A model generated the notes under the pieces. It had not been told where the DNA came from, searched no databases, and saw only the letters and a program-made list of their open reading frames with translations. Made by a program: the position numbers and the translations under genes. Positions 32,904 to 41,712 of a DNA stretch of 64,000 bases are shown here, piece by piece. The DNA comes from Curvibacter sp. PAE-UM (GTDB taxonomy: Bacteria > Pseudomonadota > Gammaproteobacteria > Burkholderiales > Burkholderiaceae_C). The stretch's first letter is position 1, and each line of letters opens with the position of its first letter. The DNA is taken from assembly GCF_001432305.1 (NCBI RefSeq), contig NZ_KQ483358.1:1780616-1844615 (forward strand), written 5' to 3'.

Positions 32904-34351
32904 AAGTCACCGCCGGTTATCTGCCGGGCCTGAACTCCAGCGAGGTGCAGTGGCACACGCTGGGCTTTGGCGCCGGTGCACAGCAGGTCGATGTGCTGGT
33001 GCCGCAGCTCACGCCAGCCCAGCTGCACACGCTGGCCGCGCATGTGCGCAGCCAGGGGCGCACGCAACTCAAGCCCATGCCGGTCACGCAGATCATTGCC
33101 GCCATCGACCGCGCCATCGAGCGCCTGCTCAACCCCGCCGATCCTTACCGACTGGAACTGGAGCTGCTGCTGCCACGCATCAGCGGCTTCGACGCCGAGA
33201 TGGTGCGCCTGGGCCTCAACGCCTACCTCAAGACCTTCCGCGCGCCGCAACTGCAGCGTTTCGTGGCCGAGGACTTCAGCAACCCCAAGCTGCTCGACGA
33301 GTTCCAGCCACGGGCCAAGGGCGGCATGGCGCGCGCACTCGGCCCCGAACTGCTGGTGCACGTCTGGGCCGGCAACGTGCCGGGCCTGCCGCTGTGGAGC
33401 CTGGTCTGCGGCCTGCTGGTCAAGGCGCCGGCCATCGGCAAGGTGGCCAGCGCCGAGCCGCTGTTCGCTTCCTTGTTCGCGCGCCTGCTGGCCGAGGTGG
33501 AACCGCGCCTGGCCGAGGTGCTGGCCATCGTCTGGTTCAAGGGCGGCGACACGGCCAGCGAGCGCGCGCTGTTTGCCGAAGCCGACACGGTGCTGGCCTA
33601 TGGCGGCAATGACACGTTGACAGCGCTCAGGCAGCAGGTACCGGTGAGCACGCGTTTCCTGCCGCACGGCCACAAGCTCAGCGTGGGCCTGGTCTCGGCG
33701 GCCGCGCTGGACGTGGCCCATGCCCCGGCCACGGCACGCGCCGCGGCGCTGGACGTGGTGCGCTACGAGCAGCAGGGTTGTTATTCGCCGCACACCTATT
33801 ACGTGGCGCGCGGTGGCCGCGTGACGCCGCGCGAGTTCGCGCAGCAGCTGGCCGGTGAGCTGGCCGCACTCCAGCATAAATTTGCGCGCCGCACGCTCAC
33901 GCTGGAAGAATCCGCCAGCGTGGCCGGCTGGCGCCAGGGCCAGGAGCTGCAAGGTTTTGCCGGGGCCGGCGTGGAACTGCTGGGCGACGCCGGTGCCCCC
34001 TGGTGCGTGGCCTATGCTGAGCAGGCCAGCGCCTTGCTGCCCTGCGCGCTGAACCGCACGGTGCAGGTGCAGGCGGTGGACCGCCTGGCGGACACGCTGC
34101 CCCTGCTGGCCGCGCAGCGCGAGGTGCTACAGACCGTGGGCCTGGCCGCTGCGCCGCAGGAACTGCATGCGCTGGCCGAACGGCTGGGCGCGGCCGGTGC
34201 CACGCGCATCTGCGCCCTGGGCCAGATGACCGCGCCCGAAGCCGGCTGGCACCACGACGGGCGTTTCAGCCTGCTGGACCTGGTGCGCATGGTCGAGCTC
34301 GAACAATCGGCCGAGGATGCGGCTGAGGCCTACGCGCCGTACAGGGATTGA
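32900..34351 (+). CDS. LuxC-like acyl-CoA/acyl-enzyme reductase
   Basis: A 483-residue aldehyde-dehydrogenase-fold enzyme of the LuxC family. VWAGNVPGLPLWSLVCG begins the cofactor region, WFKGGD lies mid-protein, and YEQQGCYSPH contains the nucleophile Cys294. LuxC accepts an acyl group from LuxE on this Cys and reduces it with NADPH to the aldehyde. The pair is joined by an ATGA overlap. Its length is that of LuxC. Because the operon is under a TPP riboswitch, the product is predicted to be an aldehyde on the path to a thiamine precursor alcohol; this is inference. Confidence 0.87.
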   Translation: MKVTAGYLPGLNSSEVQWHTLGFGAGAQQVDVLVPQLTPAQLHTLAAHVRSQGRTQLKPMPVTQIIAAIDRAIERLLNPADPYRLELELLLPRISGFDAEMVRLGLNAYLKTFRAPQLQRFVAEDFSNPKLLDEFQPRAKGGMARALGPELLVHVWAGNVPGLPLWSLVCGLLVKAPAIGKVASAEPLFASLFARLLAEVEPRLAEVLAIVWFKGGDTASERALFAEADTVLAYGGNDTLTALRQQVPVSTRFLPHGHKLSVGLVSAAALDVAHAPATARAAALDVVRYEQQGCYSPHTYYVARGGRVTPREFAQQLAGELAALQHKFARRTLTLEESASVAGWRQGQELQGFAGAGVELLGDAGAPWCVAYAEQASALLPCALNRTVQVQAVDRLADTLPLLAAQREVLQTVGLAAAPQELHALAERLGAAGATRICALGQMTAPEAGWHHDGRFSLLDLVRMVELEQSAEDAAEAYAPYRD

Positions 34352-34352
34352 T

Positions 34353-35111
34353 ATGAGCGCTGCCCCCTTCCTCGACATGCAGCAGGTGAGTTACACCTTC
34401 CCCGGCTGGCCGCCGGTGGTGCAGCGTGTGGACTGGGACATCGCGCCCGGCGAGTTCCACTGCCTGGTGGGGCGCAGCGGCTGCGGCAAGACCACCCTGC
34501 TCAAGCTGGCCGCGGGCCTGCTGCAACCCGATGCGGGCACGGTGAGCCTGCAGGGCCAGGCGCTGCACGCGCCCGGCCCCGGCACAGGTTTTGTGTTCCA
34601 GCAGCCCACGCTGCTGGACTGGCTCACTGTGCTGGACAACGTGCTGCTGCCCCTGACCCTGCAGCGCACGCCGACAGACGTCGACCGCGCACGCGCCGAA
34701 CAGCTGCTGGCGCAGATGGGCCTGAGTGCTTACCTGCGACACCATCCGCGCCAGTTGTCCGGCGGACAGCAGAGCCGCGTGGCGATAGCTCGCGCGCTGC
34801 TGCTCGATCCGCCCATCCTGCTGATGGACGAGCCTTTCGCCGCGCTCGATGCCATCACGCGCGAGGAACTGCAGGACGAGTTGCAAGCCATGTGCCGTGC
34901 GCGCGGCACCTCGGTGTTTTTTGTCACGCACGACATCGCCGAGGCGGTCTACCTGGCCGACCGCGTGGCGGTGATGGACGCCGGCCGCATCCGCCATGAC
35001 ATCCGTGTGGACCTGCCGCGCCCGCGCGGACGGGACCTGCGCTACAGCGCGGCCTTCAACGCGATCTGCGCCGAACTGCGGCATGCCATGGACGGGGAGG
35101 GGGCTGAATGA
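34353..35111 (+). CDS. ABC transporter ATP-binding protein (ThiZ/NrtD/SsuB-type)
   Basis: A 252-residue ABC ATPase with Walker A GRSGCGKTT, signature LSGGQQSRVAIARAL, Walker B ILLMDEPFAALD and VTHDIAEAV. The subgroup serves importers of thiamine pyrimidine, nitrate and sulfonates. The ATG at 34353 lies one base after the luxC-like stop; the frame upstream to 34317 is not needed. It overlaps the permease gene (ATGA). Under the same riboswitch, it should energise uptake of a thiamine building block. Confidence 0.9.
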   Translation: MSAAPFLDMQQVSYTFPGWPPVVQRVDWDIAPGEFHCLVGRSGCGKTTLLKLAAGLLQPDAGTVSLQGQALHAPGPGTGFVFQQPTLLDWLTVLDNVLLPLTLQRTPTDVDRARAEQLLAQMGLSAYLRHHPRQLSGGQQSRVAIARALLLDPPILLMDEPFAALDAITREELQDELQAMCRARGTSVFFVTHDIAEAVYLADRVAVMDAGRIRHDIRVDLPRPRGRDLRYSAAFNAICAELRHAMDGEGAE

Positions 35112-35866
35112 TCCGCTACCCGCGTCTTTTGGCTTTCGCCTTGCTGGTCATCCTGCTGCTGGCCTGGGAGTGGGCCGTGTCGGCCTTCAGGTTTTCGCCG
35201 CTGGTGCTGCCCGCGCCCAGCGTGATCGGCGCAGCGTTGCTGCGCGGCCTGCAGACGGGTTATCTCTGGCCGCACGTGGCCCAGACCCTGCTGGAACTGG
35301 GCCTGGGGCTGGCGCTGGGTGTGGCCATGGGTTTTATCGGGGGCGTGTTGCTCGGTGAATCGGCCGTCTTGCGCCGCGTGCTCATGCCCTATGTGGTGAC
35401 CAGCCAGGTGGTGCCGAAGCTGGCGCTGGTGCCGCTGTTCATCGTCTGGTTCGGTTTCGGCACCGTGCCCACGGTGGTCATCACCGCGCTGATCTGCTTC
35501 TTCCCCCTGCTGGAAAACACCTTGACCGGCATCGCCCAGGTTGACGCCGCGCGGCTCGAACTGTTCCGCATGCTGGGGGCAACCCGCTGGCAGACCCTGT
35601 GGCGGCTCAAGGTGCCCGCCGGGCTGCCCGCCATCCTGGCCGGCCTGCGTGTGGCCGTGGTACTGGCCCTGGTGGGGGCGGTGGTGGGTGAGTTCATAGG
35701 CGCCAGCAAGGGCCTGGGCGCGCTGATCATCGCCGCCCAGGGCTCGATGGACACGCCGCTGATGTTTGCCGTGCTGCTGCTGATCACGCTGATCGGCCTG
35801 CTGCTGTACGAGGCCACGCTCTGGATCGAGCGTCGGTTGCTGCGACCCTATTCATCCAACCTTTGA
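35108..35866 (+). CDS. ABC transporter permease (ThiX-like)
   Basis: A 252-residue inner-membrane permease with about six hydrophobic segments and the EAA loop ARLELFRMLGATRWQTLWRL followed by the PAGLPAILAGLRV motif. It belongs with the ThiX/SsuC group. ATGA overlap with the ATPase gene; 10 bp gap to the binding protein gene. Substrate inferred from the riboswitch. Confidence 0.9.
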   Translation: MIRYPRLLAFALLVILLLAWEWAVSAFRFSPLVLPAPSVIGAALLRGLQTGYLWPHVAQTLLELGLGLALGVAMGFIGGVLLGESAVLRRVLMPYVVTSQVVPKLALVPLFIVWFGFGTVPTVVITALICFFPLLENTLTGIAQVDAARLELFRMLGATRWQTLWRLKVPAGLPAILAGLRVAVVLALVGAVVGEFIGASKGLGALIIAAQGSMDTPLMFAVLLLITLIGLLLYEATLWIERRLLRPYSSNL

Positions 35867-35876
35867 GGACGACACC

Positions 35877-36863
35877 ATGAAACGACATTTCCTGCGCACC
35901 TTCGCTGCGCTCGCACTCGGTGCCCTGTGCACCGGCGCCTGGGCCCAGGCCAAGCTGGACAAGGTGACGATCGCCGGCTGGGGCGGCCCCATCTCCGAGA
36001 TCACCAATCTGCTGGTCGAGCCCGACAAGGGCTTCTTCCGCGCGCAGGGCATCGCCATGGTCTTCATGCCCGGCACCGGTGGTGGCGATGCCGTGCGCAA
36101 CCTGCTCAGCGGCCAGGCCGACGTGGCCTTCACCGACCCGGGTTCGCTCTACGCCGCGCTGGACAAGGGCGAGAAGCTGCGCGTGATCTACGACATCTAC
36201 CCGCAGAACATCTTCAACGTGGTGGCGCTCAAGAGCCGCGGTATCAGCAAGCCTGCGGATCTGAAAGGCAAGAAGATCGGCGTCTACAGCCTGTCCAGCG
36301 GCACGCTGACCAATCTGCAGCTTCTGCTGAACCAGGCCGGCCTGAGCGAGAAGGACGTGACCATTGTCGTCACGGGCCTGCTGAACTTCGCGCCGCTGAT
36401 GCAGGGGCAGGTGGACGCCACCGCCGCTACCGACACCGGCCTGCTGGTGGCCCGCGCCAGAGGCGTGGGTGAGGTGAACGTGATGGAAGTGCGCAACTCG
36501 CTCAACGTCTCCAGCGACATCTTCGTGGTGCGCGAGGAAACGTACCAGCAGAAGAAGGACGTGCTCAAGCGTTTCCTGGCCGCTTACCGCGACAGCATGC
36601 AGTGGATGATCAACAACCCGCAGGAAGCCGCCGCGCTGGCGGTCAAGCGCGCCATCAACGGCCAGAACGAAACCGTGAACCTGGAAGTGATCAAGCTGCG
36701 CAATCTCTCCAGCGTCTCGCCACTGACGCAGAAGAACGGGCTGGGTGCCATCGATGTCGACATGCTGCAAAAGGGCGCCGACGCCTGGAAGAAGATCGGC
36801 CTGGTCCAGCGCGACCTCAAGATGAAGGACGTGGTGTCCGCCGACCTGCTGCCCGGTAAATAA
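35877..36863 (+). CDS. ABC substrate-binding protein, NMT1/THI5-like
   Basis: A 328-residue exported protein with a Sec signal (residues 1-24, cut after AWA in LCTGAWAQA). The mature part is NMT1/THI5-like: GGGDAVRNLLSGQADVAF, LKGKKIGVYSLSSGT and YRDSMQWMINNPQEAA. THI5-like binding proteins of TPP-controlled operons usually bind a pyrimidine such as HMP or formyl-aminopyrimidine. Here the presence of acid-reducing enzymes suggests an oxidised relative. RBS GAGGACG precedes the ATG. Confidence 0.89.
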   Translation: MKRHFLRTFAALALGALCTGAWAQAKLDKVTIAGWGGPISEITNLLVEPDKGFFRAQGIAMVFMPGTGGGDAVRNLLSGQADVAFTDPGSLYAALDKGEKLRVIYDIYPQNIFNVVALKSRGISKPADLKGKKIGVYSLSSGTLTNLQLLLNQAGLSEKDVTIVVTGLLNFAPLMQGQVDATAATDTGLLVARARGVGEVNVMEVRNSLNVSSDIFVVREETYQQKKDVLKRFLAAYRDSMQWMINNPQEAAALAVKRAINGQNETVNLEVIKLRNLSSVSPLTQKNGLGAIDVDMLQKGADAWKKIGLVQRDLKMKDVVSADLLPGK

Positions 36864-36865
36864 GC

Positions 36866-37645
36866 ATGAATTTCCAGGGCCAGGTCATCCTCGTCACCGG
36901 CGCCAGCCGCGGCATCGGCGCGGCCATCACGCAGGCTTTTGCGGCCGAGGGTGGCTTCGTGGTGGTGAACTACCTGCGCAACGAGGCCGCCGCCGACGCG
37001 GTGGTGGCGCAGTGCAAGGCGGCGGGTGCTGCAACAGGTGGAGATGCCTGGGCCATTCGCGCCGACGTGAATGACGCCGCTCAGGTGCAGGCCCTGGTGG
37101 CCCAGGTGCAGGCCGAACTGGGCCGCATCGACGTGCTGGTCAACAACGCCTTCGCGCCCTACCGCTTCGACCCCGAACAGCGCAAGCGTTTCTGGGAAAC
37201 CGGGTGGGACGACTACCAGACCCAGTTCGACGGTGCCGTGCGCGCGACGTACAACGTCTGCCAGGCCGTGCTGCCCGGCATGCGCCAGCGCGCGCAGGGC
37301 TGCATCGTCAACCTGGCCAGTGATCTGGTCGAGCGGCCCGTGGTGCCGTATCACGACTACGCAACGGCCAAGTCCGCGCTGGTGGGCTTCAGCCGCAACC
37401 TCGCGGCCGAACTGGGGCCGCTGGGCATCCGCGTGAACTGCGTGGCGCCGGGCCTGGTCTACCCGACCGATGCCAGCCGCGCGACCAAAGAGGATGTGAA
37501 AGAAGCCATCGTGGCGCAGACACCCTTGCGGCGCATCGCCCGGCCTGAAGACGTGGCCGGCCCGGTGCTTTTCCTTGCTTCGGACTGGAGCCGTTTCATG
37601 ACCGGGCAGGTGCTGGTGGTGGACGGCGGGCTGGTGATGAAGTAG
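36866..37645 (+). CDS. SDR-family oxidoreductase, last gene of TPP operon
   Basis: A 259-residue classical SDR. The cofactor motif is VTGASRGIGAAI, NNAFAPYRF replaces NNAG, and the catalytic residues are Ser in NLASDL and Tyr165/Lys169 in YATAK. The C-terminal GQVLVVDGGLVM is family-typical. It begins 3 bases after the binding-protein stop, so it is part of the operon. In the proposed pathway it reduces the LuxC-made aldehyde to the alcohol, completing carboxylate to alcohol conversion; this is an inference. Confidence 0.87.
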   Translation: MNFQGQVILVTGASRGIGAAITQAFAAEGGFVVVNYLRNEAAADAVVAQCKAAGAATGGDAWAIRADVNDAAQVQALVAQVQAELGRIDVLVNNAFAPYRFDPEQRKRFWETGWDDYQTQFDGAVRATYNVCQAVLPGMRQRAQGCIVNLASDLVERPVVPYHDYATAKSALVGFSRNLAAELGPLGIRVNCVAPGLVYPTDASRATKEDVKEAIVAQTPLRRIARPEDVAGPVLFLASDWSRFMTGQVLVVDGGLVMK

Positions 37646-37707
37646 CTTGTCCTGAGGACCGCATAATCGGCAGGGTTCCCTGACGTTCAACCTAGGAAAG
37701 CAAGCAG

Positions 37708-38757
37708 ATGCTGAACAGAGTATTAGGGGCCCTGGTGTTGTGCTGGGCCGGTATGGCGCAGGCGCAGCCTGCGGCGATCCCCCTGGTCGACACGCACATG
37801 CATTTCGAATCGGTTCCCCAGATGAACTTCCATGCATCGCTTGCAATCGCGATCAAGGAGATGAACCGCCGCAACATCCGCATGTCGCTGCTCATGTCGC
37901 CACCACGAGCCAGCTTCTACGCGAGCATCAACCACGACATCGAGGACCTGCTGTTTGCGGCCCAGGCGCATCCAGACCGTTTTGCCGTGCTCGGCGGCGG
38001 CGGATCGCTGACCATCATGATCAACGAAACCCGCCCCGAGGCGGTGGACGAAGCGATGCGGCAGAAGTTTCGCCAGCGGGCCGAGCGCATCATCGCGCTG
38101 GGCGGCGTGGGTTTCGGGGAGATGTTCATCCAGCACCTGTCCCTGCCGGCCATGGGGCCCGGCCACGCCTATTCCAGCGTACCGGCCGACCACCCGCTGC
38201 TCCTGCTGCTGGCCGACATTGCCGCCGAACACGACGTGCCGATCGACATGCACTTCGACATGGTGCCGCAGGACATGCCGCTCCCGCCCATCCTCAAGAG
38301 CCCACCCAACCCGGCCCAGCTCCAGGCCAACCGCGCGGCGTTCGAGCGGCTGCTGGCACACAACCGCAAGGCCAGGATCGTCTGGTCGCACGTGGGCTTC
38401 GAGCCCATCAACACCCGCAACCCGCAGGTGGTCACGGAAATGCTCCAGGCCCACCCCAATCTGTACATGAGCTTCCGCCTCAACCGCGGCGGCCCGCGCA
38501 ACACCATGGCGCTGGAGCCCTCGGGCCAGCTCAGGGGGGGCTGGCTGGCGCTGGTCCAGGCCTTTCCCGACCGTTTCATGCTGGGCAGCGATGCCTTCTA
38601 CGCCCCGACCGGCATTTCCCGCGGTTCCAGCGCGGAAGGCATGGACAACCTGCGCGGTCTGATCGAGCAGCTTCCCCCCGAACTGGCACTCCAGGTGGCG
38701 AGCGAGAACGCGCGGCGCCTCTACAAGCTCAAGCCCGGCCAGCCGGCTGCGAACTGA
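37708..38757 (+). CDS. Exported amidohydrolase-family metal-dependent hydrolase
   Basis: A 349-residue TIM-barrel hydrolase with a Sec signal (residues 1-19, WAGMAQAQP). Metal-site motifs are VDTHMHF at the first strand, DMHFD near residue 183, WSHVGFEP near residue 230 and LGSDAFY near residue 290. The family cleaves C-N, C-O or C-C bonds; the substrate is unknown. It lies 62 bp after the TPP operon's SDR with its own ribosome site AGGAAAG, and could be co-transcribed, but nothing links it to thiamine. An exported amidohydrolase is less common than cytosolic ones. Confidence 0.8.
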   Translation: MLNRVLGALVLCWAGMAQAQPAAIPLVDTHMHFESVPQMNFHASLAIAIKEMNRRNIRMSLLMSPPRASFYASINHDIEDLLFAAQAHPDRFAVLGGGGSLTIMINETRPEAVDEAMRQKFRQRAERIIALGGVGFGEMFIQHLSLPAMGPGHAYSSVPADHPLLLLLADIAAEHDVPIDMHFDMVPQDMPLPPILKSPPNPAQLQANRAAFERLLAHNRKARIVWSHVGFEPINTRNPQVVTEMLQAHPNLYMSFRLNRGGPRNTMALEPSGQLRGGWLALVQAFPDRFMLGSDAFYAPTGISRGSSAEGMDNLRGLIEQLPPELALQVASENARRLYKLKPGQPAAN

Positions 38758-38760
38758 ACC

Positions 38761-39819
38761 ATGCACGATCCGGCCAAGATGCTGATCCTGGGCATCGAAT
38801 CCTCCTGCGACGAAACCGGCGTGGCCCTGGTGCAAAGCCATGGCGGCCCGGTGCCGCAGCTGCTCTCGCACGCGCTTTACAGCCAGATCGAGATGCACCA
38901 GGCCTATGGCGGCGTGGTGCCGGAACTCGCCAGCCGCGACCACATCCGCCGTGTGCTGCCTTTGACCACGCAGGTCATGCAGGAGGCGGGCAAGACACTC
39001 CAGGACATCGACGTGGTGGCCTACACACGCGGCCCCGGCCTGGCCGGTGCACTGCTGGTGGGCGCCGGAGTGGCCTGCGCCTTGGGAGCGGCCCTGGGCA
39101 AGCCGGTGCTGGGCGTGCACCACCTCGAAGGCCATCTGCTCTCGCCCTTCCTGAGCGCCGATCCGCCCGAGTTCCCCTTTGTCGCCCTGCTGGTCTCGGG
39201 CGGGCACACGCAGCTGATGCGGGTGGACGGGGTGGGGCGCTACGAGATTCTGGGCGAAACGATCGACGACGCGGCCGGTGAAGCCTTCGACAAATCGGCC
39301 AAGCTCATGGGCCTGCCGTACCCTGGCGGCCCGGGGCTGGCCAAACTGGCAGAGCAGGGCGACGGCGCGGCCTTCAAGCTGCCGCGGCCGCTCTTGCACA
39401 GCGGCAACCTGGATTTTTCCTTTGCGGGTCTGAAGACGGCCGTGCTGACGCAGGCGCAACGCCTGGGCGGCGAACTCGAGGCACGCAAGGCCGATCTGGC
39501 AGCCTCGACGCAGGCCGCCATCGTCGAAGTGCTGGTGAAGAAATCACTGGCTGCGCTGAAAGAAACGGGGCTGAAGCGCCTGGTGGTGGCCGGTGGCGTG
39601 GGCGCCAACCGCCTGTTGCGCGAACAGCTCAATGCCCAATGCGCCAAGCTCAAGGTGCGCGTTCACTACCCCGAGCTGCACCTGTGCACCGACAACGGCG
39701 CCATGATCGCCATGGCCGCCGCCATGCGCCTGCAGGCCGGCATGCAGGAGGCCACGCGGGCCTACACCTTCGAGGTCAAGCCGCGCTGGCCGCTGGATGC
39801 GATCAGTCAGTCGGTCTGA
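38761..39819 (+). CDS. tsaD: tRNA N6-adenosine threonylcarbamoyltransferase
   Basis: Transfers threonylcarbamoyl to A37 of tRNAs that read ANN codons, with TsaB and TsaE. The 352-residue protein has the ASKHA-fold hallmarks: [22 protein letters not shown], the metal-binding [10 protein letters not shown] and [13 protein letters not shown]. The start at 38761 leaves 3 bases after the previous stop; an ATG at 38779 giving 346 residues fits the family length better. There is no clear ribosome site for either. Confidence 0.96.
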   Translation: MHDPAKMLILGIESSCDETGVALVQSHGGPVPQLLSHALYSQIEMHQAYGGVVPELASRDHIRRVLPLTTQVMQEAGKTLQDIDVVAYTRGPGLAGALLVGAGVACALGAALGKPVLGVHHLEGHLLSPFLSADPPEFPFVALLVSGGHTQLMRVDGVGRYEILGETIDDAAGEAFDKSAKLMGLPYPGGPGLAKLAEQGDGAAFKLPRPLLHSGNLDFSFAGLKTAVLTQAQRLGGELEARKADLAASTQAAIVEVLVKKSLAALKETGLKRLVVAGGVGANRLLREQLNAQCAKLKVRVHYPELHLCTDNGAMIAMAAAMRLQAGMQEATRAYTFEVKPRWPLDAISQSV

Positions 39820-39882
39820 GCTGACGCGCACGCGGCTGCCGGCTTTGCTGGCGTGTTCATGGAAATTCCGGTGGGGCAAAAC

Positions 39883-39907
39883 GCTTGAAACCCGATATAT
39901 TTCAAGC
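39883..39907. repeat. Inverted repeat downstream of tsaD
   Basis: GCTTGAAA (39883-39890) and TTTCAAGC (39900-39907) form a perfect 8-bp stem with a 9-base loop, without a T-tract. It is a possible 3' structure for tsaD and lies just before the first putative integron cassette boundary. Confidence 0.5.
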
Positions 39908-39992
39908 ACTTGAATCAAGAAGCGGGAGGCGCCATGAACTTTGTTATGCCGACAAATTTGCAGCCTATATCAAGTTATGCCTCTCAGATGCC

Positions 39993-40487
39993 ATGTCCGA
40001 TAGCGATTTCATAGCCTATGCAGCCGCTTTAGTTGCGCTCCTCGCCGCGCTATATGCGCGGCACACGCGAGATGCCGCTCGGAGGGCCAATGACATTGCA
40101 GTTCAGAACGGCCTCAGGCCATTCCGCCTTGAGGTCTATCGTTCAATGCAGGACTTCGCTCACTACTGTTCAACGTATCGAACGCTTTGGCATCTTGGCG
40201 CAGTAAAGGGAACGCGGGACTTGGTCGGGCGAATTGAAAGTTTCAAGTGGGAAATTGAGCACCAAGGGCCTTTGGCGATGCCGTCAGTTGAAGCCAAGGT
40301 CGCGGAGTTTCAAAACAAAGCCTGGCAAATGCAGCGACTATTGGACCGCTTGCCTGCTGGTCAAAACAATCCAGAAGATCGAGTCTACCAATCTGGCGAA
40401 GAAAACATGGATGGCCTCGTTGAATGGTTTGCAAATGAAAGAAAAGCACTCAATGCCACTTTCCAGCCTTACCTCAGCGAGGTATAA
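39993..40487 (+). CDS. Hypothetical membrane-anchored protein in putative integron cassette
   Basis: A 164-residue protein with one hydrophobic helix at residues 5-20 (AYAAALVALLAALYARH) followed by a basic, then helical soluble region. I do not recognise a family. The DNA is visibly more A/T-rich than neighbours. The stop codon lies inside an attC-like site at 40482-40550, as in gene cassettes. The ATG at 39993 is preferred over the longer open frame from 39885. Confidence 0.6.
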   Translation: MSDSDFIAYAAALVALLAALYARHTRDAARRANDIAVQNGLRPFRLEVYRSMQDFAHYCSTYRTLWHLGAVKGTRDLVGRIESFKWEIEHQGPLAMPSVEAKVAEFQNKAWQMQRLLDRLPAGQNNPEDRVYQSGEENMDGLVEWFANERKALNATFQPYLSEV

Positions 40488-40550
40488 CCCTGCGGTCCAC
40501 CGGACGCTGCGCGATAAAGCCGCGCAGCGCCGGTGACCTCCACGTTAGGC
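40482..40550 (+). other. attC-like recombination site 1 (integron cassette)
   Basis: A 69-base imperfect palindrome. GTATAAC at the left and GTTAGGC at the right are R'' and R' (RYYYAAC/GTTRRRY; the right is perfect). Between them GGTCCACCGG pairs with CCGGTGACC, leaving one extra base, and CGCTGCGCG pairs with CGCGCAGCG. Five-base spacers lie on both sides. These are the defining features of integron attC sites. Confidence 0.78.
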
Positions 40551-40638
40551 ATCACATGAGAGCTCATTTGCGCAACCGCGGACGAACCTCGGATCCACGA
40601 ACCACCGCTATGCCAAGAGCAACTTTGAGGCACCAATC

Positions 40639-40968
40639 ATGAAGATGGAAGGTATACCCTTTGGCACCACCGACTGGGATTCGATGCCTCGCACCGAGCA
40701 CAAAGGAATTACCGGGGTCGCCTACTGGCGCACGGCCAACTTCGGAAGTATTCGAGTGCGCATGGTTGAATACTCACAAGGCTACGACGCCGACCACTGG
40801 TGCTCCAAGGGTCACATCCTGCTGTGCCTGGACGGCCAGCTCGAAACCGAGCTTGAAGACGGTCGCATATTCATTCTGAAGCCGGGCATGAGCTACCAGG
40901 TTGCCGACGGAGCAGAACCGCACCGTTCTCGCACCAAAGTCGGCGCCACACTGTTCATCGTCGACTGA
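40639..40968 (+). CDS. DHCW-motif cupin-fold protein in integron cassette
   Basis: A 109-residue cupin of the DHCW group: DADHWCSKGHILLCLDGQLE contains the conserved Asp-His-Trp-Cys block (residues 50-56) with the cupin strand that follows. This family is frequently found in integron gene cassettes. It is bounded by two attC-like sites, beginning after GTTAGGC at 40544 and ending before the second site at 41002. Function is unknown; the cupin fold and conserved Cys/His suggest a metal or small-molecule role. Confidence 0.8.
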   Translation: MKMEGIPFGTTDWDSMPRTEHKGITGVAYWRTANFGSIRVRMVEYSQGYDADHWCSKGHILLCLDGQLETELEDGRIFILKPGMSYQVADGAEPHRSRTKVGATLFIVD

Positions 40969-41001
40969 AAACCGCGCATGCAAGCCACCGTGCGCAGTGA
41001 T

Positions 41002-41130
41002 GTTTAGCCCCTCGGTCAACCTGACCCGCTACGGTAGCCGCCGCTTGGCCGCTTCAGGCCCCAGTGGCATCATGCCTTCCGCGGCCAAGCGCTGTCTGCC
41101 TACGCGGGCAGGTTACCTCGAACGTTCGCA
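41002..41130 (+). other. attC-like recombination site 2, with altered 3' core
   Basis: A 129-base imperfect palindrome. GTTTAGC (one change from RYYYAAC), then GGTCAACC-TGACCCGC pairing with GCGGGCA-GGTTACC with single extra bases. Inner arms CGCTTGGCCGC and GCGGCCAAGCG pair. The right end reads ACCTCGAACGTT but then CGCA in place of RRRY, as expected if cassette DNA was joined to unrelated chromosome at the G/TT cut. Confidence 0.65.
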
Positions 41131-41185
41131 GCGCTGAAAGCCCCGGGGTACTAGACTCCGCCCTTGTACAGAACCCAGGAACCCC

Positions 41186-41608
41186 ATGACGAGTTATGTT
41201 GAAGACGCCTTGGTCAAGGACGAGAGAATCGTCCATCTCGGGCATATCAGCCTCTGGGCCCTCTGGCATCTGATCGCGCTGGGGGTCGTTCTGCTGCCAG
41301 CCTTCGGCCTGGGTCTCATCTTCCTGGTGTTGGCCTATGTGAAGTACAGGACCACCGAACTGGCCATCACCAACAAGCGGGTGATTGTGAAGTCCGGCTT
41401 CATCCGGCGCAGCACGATCGAGATCAACATCAACAAGGTCGAGAGCCTGCAGGTTGATCAAGAGGTGCTCGGGCGTCTGTTCAATTTCGGTACCTTGATC
41501 ATTTCAGGGGCCGGCACGCCGCAAGCACCTGTCGCCGGCATTTCAAGGCCCATGGAGTTCCGGAAGGCCTTCATTGAAGCGCAAGACCAGTCGAAGTCAG
41601 TCGTCTGA
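41186..41608 (+). CDS. PH-domain (bPH2) membrane protein
   Basis: A 140-residue protein with two adjacent hydrophobic helices (residues 24-55) followed by a bacterial PH-like domain (YRTTELAITNKRVIVKSGFI, then VESLQVDQEVLGRLFNFG). Similar small YdbS-type proteins are membrane-associated with unknown function. It follows the second cassette boundary by about 60 bp and has chromosomal-type codon use. A terminator lies 55 bp after its stop. Confidence 0.8.
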   Translation: MTSYVEDALVKDERIVHLGHISLWALWHLIALGVVLLPAFGLGLIFLVLAYVKYRTTELAITNKRVIVKSGFIRRSTIEININKVESLQVDQEVLGRLFNFGTLIISGAGTPQAPVAGISRPMEFRKAFIEAQDQSKSVV

Positions 41609-41662
41609 CGCGCCAATCGAGATCGGGTCGCCTGCGGCTTCGGCCCATCGTCAATGTTGAAG

Positions 41663-41702
41663 CCAAGAAAAAGGCCGCGAGATTCGCGGCCTTTTTTCTT
41701 GG
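41663..41702. terminator. Bidirectional terminator
   Basis: AAGGCCGCGA-GAT-TCGCGGCCTT is a perfect 10-bp stem flanked by AAGAAA and TTTCTT tracts, between the PH-domain gene and hsp20 on the opposite strand. Confidence 0.93.
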
Positions 41703-41712
41703 AAGGTGAGGC

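Noticed and set aside
31797-34351. Bioluminescence (lux) operon
   Set aside because: LuxC and LuxE are present but luxA, luxB and luxD are not, and the control is a TPP riboswitch.
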